Assembly (NCBI GenBank): GCA_963669405.2
Contig: CAXXHF010000002.1
Location: 2,852,001-2,916,000, forward strand
DNA length: 64,000 bases
Direction of reading: 5' to 3'
Origin: Aureisphaera sp963669405
GTDB taxonomy: Bacteria > Bacteroidota > Bacteroidia > Flavobacteriales > Flavobacteriaceae
Shown: positions 61,430 to 64,000 of the stretch, piece after piece
How the letters are laid out: every line of letters starts with the position of its first letter
How positions within the stretch are numbered: the first letter of the stretch is position 1
The notes under the pieces: generated by a model
Seen by the model: the letters and a program-made list of their open reading frames with translations, nothing else
Database searches by the model: none
What the model was told of the DNA's origin: nothing
Made by a program: the position numbers and the translations under genes

Positions 61430-61502
61430 GCGGGAGTAGCTCAGTTGGTAGAGCGTCAGCCTTCCAAGCTGAATGTCGCCGGTTCGAACCCGGTCTCCCG
61501 CT
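61430..61502 (+). tRNA. tRNA-Gly (anticodon TCC)
   Basis: A 73-nt cloverleaf with acceptor GCGGGAG/CTCCCGC, anticodon TCC in CAGCCTTCCAAGCTG, and T arm CGGTTCGAACCC. It lies downstream of an internal promoter. Confidence 0.95.
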
Positions 61503-61592
61503 CAAAAAACTTCAATGCCCTCCTTGTGTGGAATTGGAGTTTTCGTCGTTGCAAGAAGCGACTTTATGCGTGAAGCCTGCAACCCAATTAAA

Positions 61593-61664
61593 GCCGGTGT
61601 AGCTCAGGGGTAGAGCGTTTCCTTGGTAAGGAAGAGGTCATGAGTTCAAATCTCATCATTGGCT
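61593..61664 (+). tRNA. tRNA-Thr (anticodon GGT)
   Basis: A 72-nt cloverleaf with acceptor GCCGGTG/CATTGGC (two G-U pairs), anticodon GGT in TTCCTTGGTAAGGAA, and T arm GAGTTCAAATCTC. Last tRNA before tuf. Confidence 0.95.
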
Positions 61665-61721
61665 CAAACGCGTTTTAATAAACACTAATATATATATAAC
61701 TAAGATTTAAATTAATACAAG

Positions 61722-62909
61722 ATGGCAAAAGAAACATATGATCGGTCGAAGCCTCACTTAAATGTAGGTACTATTGGACACGTAGATCACGGTAAAACAA
61801 CCTTAACTGCTGCAATTACAAAAGTATTGGCAGATGCTGGTTTTTCAGAAGCTTCTGCTTTTGATCAAATTGACAACGCTCCAGAAGAAAAAGAGCGTGG
61901 TATTACCATTAACTCTTCTCACGTTGAATATGCTACTGCAAATCGTCATTACGCTCACGTTGACTGTCCAGGTCACGCGGATTACGTAAAGAACATGGTT
62001 ACTGGTGCTGCTCAGATGGATGGTGCTATTCTTGTAGTTGCTGCAACTGATGGGCCAATGCCACAAACTCGTGAGCACATCCTTTTAGGTCGTCAGGTAG
62101 GTATTCCTCGTATTGTAGTATTCATGAACAAAGTGGATATGGTAGATGATGAGGAACTTTTAGAATTGGTAGAGATGGAAATTAGAGATCTTCTTTCTTT
62201 CTACGAATATGATGGTGATAACGGACCTGTAATTGCTGGTTCTGCATTAGGTGCATTGAACGGTGAGCAAAAATGGGTAGATACAGTTATCGAATTGATG
62301 GAAGCTGTTGATACTTGGATTGAAGAGCCACTTCGTGAAGTTGATAAAGATTTCTTGATGCCGATTGAAGATGTATTCTCTATTACTGGTCGTGGTACTG
62401 TTGCTACTGGACGTATCGAAACTGGTGTTGCTAACACTGGAGACCCAGTTGATATCATTGGTATGGGAGCTGAGAAATTGACTTCTACTATTACTGGTGT
62501 TGAGATGTTCCGTAAAATCCTTGATAGAGGTGAAGCTGGAGATAACGTAGGTATCCTTTTAAGAGGTATTGAAAAAACTGATATCCGTCGTGGTATGGTT
62601 ATCTGTAAGCAAGGTTCTGTAACTCCTCACGCTAAATTTAAAGCAGAGGTTTACGTACTTAAGAAAGAAGAAGGTGGGCGTCACACTCCATTCCATAACA
62701 ACTACCGTCCTCAGTTTTACGTTCGTACAACTGACGTAACAGGAAACATTAACCTTCCTGATGGTGTTGAGATGGTAATGCCAGGTGATAACCTTACCAT
62801 TACTGTAGATCTTATCCAGCCTATCGCTATGAATGTAGGTTTACGTTTTGCTATCCGTGAAGGAGGTAGAACAGTAGGTGCTGGACAGGTTACTGAAATT
62901 TTAGACTAA
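61722..62909 (+). CDS. tuf: Elongation factor Tu
   Basis: EF-Tu delivers aminoacyl-tRNA to the ribosome. The 395-residue protein has GTIGHVDHGKTT, the G2/G3 segment KERGITINSSH and DCPGHADYVKNM, NKVDMVDDEE, and domain II/III ends such as PFHNNYRPQFYVRTTDVTG and FAIREGGRTVGAG. The frequent fourfold GTT/GCT/CGT codons differ from neighbours and fit very high expression. It follows tRNA-Thr(GGT) by 57 nt and precedes tRNA-Trp, secE and nusG, the ancestral order. Confidence 0.98.
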   Translation: MAKETYDRSKPHLNVGTIGHVDHGKTTLTAAITKVLADAGFSEASAFDQIDNAPEEKERGITINSSHVEYATANRHYAHVDCPGHADYVKNMVTGAAQMDGAILVVAATDGPMPQTREHILLGRQVGIPRIVVFMNKVDMVDDEELLELVEMEIRDLLSFYEYDGDNGPVIAGSALGALNGEQKWVDTVIELMEAVDTWIEEPLREVDKDFLMPIEDVFSITGRGTVATGRIETGVANTGDPVDIIGMGAEKLTSTITGVEMFRKILDRGEAGDNVGILLRGIEKTDIRRGMVICKQGSVTPHAKFKAEVYVLKKEEGGRHTPFHNNYRPQFYVRTTDVTGNINLPDGVEMVMPGDNLTITVDLIQPIAMNVGLRFAIREGGRTVGAGQVTEILD

Positions 62910-62924
62910 TTACAGTATATATAT

Positions 62925-62968
62925 AAAAGTCTTAAGGTGTCTCACAGAAGTGGGACGCCTTGACTTTT
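62925..62968 (+). terminator. Long hairpin between tuf and tRNA-Trp
   Basis: AAAAGTC (62925-62931) pairs with GACTTTT (62962-62968). Inside, AAGGTGTCTCAC (62934-62945) pairs with GTGGGACGCCTT (62950-62961) with two G-U, around an AGAA loop. The U tract is part of the stem, so it could be a leaky terminator that lowers expression beyond tuf, or an RNase III-type processing site before tRNA-Trp. Confidence 0.6.
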
Positions 62969-62972
62969 GTTT

Positions 62973-63045
62973 ACGGGTTTAGCTCAGTTGGTAGAGCACT
63001 GGTCTCCAAAACCAGGTGTCGGGAGTTCGAGTCTCTCAACCCGTG
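62973..63045 (+). tRNA. tRNA-Trp (anticodon CCA)
   Basis: A 73-nt cloverleaf with acceptor ACGGGTT/AACCCGT and discriminator G, anticodon CCA in CTGGTCTCCAAAACCAG, and T arm GGAGTTCGAGTCTC. It lies in the tuf-secE interval, as in many bacteria. Confidence 0.95.
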
Positions 63046-63099
63046 CGAAAACAACGCAATGAGTTTAAAAGCTCAAGTTTAAATTTTAAAGACAATAAA

Positions 63100-63288
63100 A
63101 TGATAAACTACATAAAGGAATCTTATAATGAGCTTAAGAATCATGTGACTTGGACCTCTTGGTCCGAAGCACAACGCCTCACTGTTGTCGTAGCTGTCTT
63201 CTCTGTATTATTGGCTTTGGCTGTTTGGGGAGTAGATACTGTGTTCAGTGGAGTTGTTGGAAAGTATTTTGACTGGATCAAATCCTAA
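63100..63288 (+). CDS. secE: Preprotein translocase subunit SecE
   Basis: A 62-residue protein: MINYIKESYNELKNHVTW is the conserved cytosolic amphipathic helix of SecE, followed by SEAQRLT and one membrane helix. SecE clamps SecY in the translocon. ATG 63100 chosen; a longer frame reaches back to 63016 through the tRNA-Trp gene and is not real. nusG follows by 11 nt. Confidence 0.95.
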   Translation: MINYIKESYNELKNHVTWTSWSEAQRLTVVVAVFSVLLALAVWGVDTVFSGVVGKYFDWIKS

Positions 63289-63299
63289 GGGAGCTATTG

Positions 63300-63857
63300 A
63301 TGATGACTGAAACTAAAAATACAAAAAAGTGGTATGTGGTTCGTTCTGTCAGTGGGCAGGAGAATAAGATAAAATCTTATATCGAAAGTGAGATTGTACG
63401 ATTGGACCTTCAGGATTATATAGAACAGGTATTAGTACCTACCGAAAAAGTAATCCAGATTCGCAACGGAAAGAAAATTAACAAAGAAAGAGTTTACTTT
63501 CCAGGTTATATCATGATTCAAGCGAGTTTGGCTGGGGAAATCCCCCATATCATTAAATCTATAAATGGAGTGATAGGTTTCTTAGGAGAAACCAAAGGAG
63601 GAGATCCGGTTCCATTACGTCAGGCTGAAGTGAACAGAATGTTAGGAAAAGTAGATGAGCTTGCTGTTCAGGATGACAACATCAACATCCCTTATATCAT
63701 TGGGGAAACTGTAAAAGTAATTGATGGACCGTTCAATGGATTTAATGGTACTGTTGAGAAAATAAACGAAGAAAAACGTAAGCTTGAAGTAATGGTTAAG
63801 ATTTTCGGAAGAAAAACACCATTGGAGTTAAGCTACATGCAAGTTGAGAAAATTTAA
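63300..63857 (+). CDS. nusG: Transcription elongation/antitermination factor NusG
   Basis: A 185-residue NusG with an N-terminal NGN domain (KKWYVVRSVSGQENKIKSY, then VYFPGYIMIQ) and a C-terminal KOW domain (VKVIDGPFNGFNGTVEKIN). It binds RNA polymerase and couples it to the ribosome or Rho. Two adjacent ATG codons (63300, 63303) can start it. Confidence 0.95.
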   Translation: MMTETKNTKKWYVVRSVSGQENKIKSYIESEIVRLDLQDYIEQVLVPTEKVIQIRNGKKINKERVYFPGYIMIQASLAGEIPHIIKSINGVIGFLGETKGGDPVPLRQAEVNRMLGKVDELAVQDDNINIPYIIGETVKVIDGPFNGFNGTVEKINEEKRKLEVMVKIFGRKTPLELSYMQVEKI

Positions 63858-63926
63858 TTGTTACGCTATAAAATAGATTTTTTCTTGAGCTTCCACAAAA
63901 GAAAAGATCGCATTAAATTTTAAAAA

Positions 63927-64000
63927 ATGGCAAAAGAAATAGATAAAGTAGTCAAATTGCAAGTTCGCGGAGGTGCTGCTAACCCATCACCACCAGTTGG
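63927..64000 (+). CDS. rplK: 50S ribosomal protein uL11 (runs off window)
   Basis: The first 24 codons are present: MAKEIDKVVKLQVRGGAANP, then SPPVG, which is the N-terminus of uL11 with its conserved Pro-rich motif. The gene continues past the window end. The 69-nt gap after nusG holds no gene. Confidence 0.95.
   Translation, partial: MAKEIDKVVKLQVRGGAANPSPPV

Noticed and set aside
63016..63099. 28-residue N-terminal extension of SecE
   Set aside because: It reads through the 3' half of tRNA-Trp; the standard SecE N-terminus begins at 63100.
1..64000. CRISPR arrays or tandem repeat arrays
   Set aside because: No run of regularly spaced identical repeats was seen at any point; the only short direct repeats are two-copy (9079-9112, 43006-43026).

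Overview
The window looks like a chromosome segment of a marine-type member of Flavobacteriaceae (Bacteroidota). The evidence is AT-rich DNA, promoters of the Bacteroidota type (-33 TTTG, -7 TAnnTTTG), almost no Shine-Dalgarno sequences except a near-perfect one before rpsU, a type IX secretion C-terminal sorting domain, several family-typical proteins (DUF3857/transglutaminase-like, DUF2851, CarboxypepD_reg-like, GIGT-repeat tail-fibre-like proteins) and a tmRNA tag ending in YALAA. I cannot name the genus. I see no prophage, insertion sequence, integron or CRISPR array.

Layout. 0-1.5 kb: end of an exported-protein gene, a short unidentified ORF, a GNAT acetyltransferase and the tmRNA gene. 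1.6-9 kb: a saccharopine-dehydrogenase-like enzyme, then a leftward block of envelope genes (DUF3857 pseudo-transglutaminase, DUF1361, DUF2809, CreD, small membrane protein, Coq4-like protein, winged-helix regulator, six-helix membrane protein). Two matching palindromes sit exactly at the start codons of two genes in this block. 9-12.4 kb: a probable small RNA gene, a DUF1801 protein, kdsA and typA. 12.4-30.7 kb: a large surface-glycan region with two polymer or lipid-linked-sugar membrane proteins, a small membrane protein plus methyltransferase, two tandem membrane alkaline-phosphatase-superfamily transferases, a FemAB-like protein, the FdtA and FdtB enzymes of dTDP-3-amino-3,6-dideoxyhexose synthesis, two unlike MOP flippases, a hexapeptide acyltransferase, four glycosyltransferases and a 2OG-Fe(II) oxygenase.

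30.7-49.5 kb: subtilisin-like protease, FtsE, tail-fibre-like protein, a giant TPR protein with its outer-membrane barrel partner, several lipoproteins (lipocalin-like, amidohydrolase, metzincin-like protease), DUF2059, a methyltransferase, a T9SS-secreted leucine-rich protein, a CxxCxxCC protein, the muramidase NamZ and a frameshifted LolE-type permease. 49.5-59.4 kb: cysteine synthase, peroxiredoxin-like protein, DUF2851, PspC domain, potassium channel, sodium:alanine symporter, helix-hairpin-helix protein, acyl-CoA dehydrogenase and a CarboxypepD_reg-like protein. 59.4-64 kb: the translation core, with rpsU, xerC/D, hpf, tRNA-Thr, Tyr, Gly and Thr, tuf, tRNA-Trp, secE, nusG and the start of rplK.

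The points most worth following are: the shared operators at the winged-helix/CreD/Coq4 block; the candidate small RNA at 9.15 kb behind two direct repeats 22 bp apart; promoters placed so that transcription starts inside the upstream gene's terminator hairpin (61.0 and 55.7 kb); the glycan-modification module at 15.0-19.7 kb; the run of TTG start codons confined to the glycan locus; and convergent genes that interlock at their stop codons.
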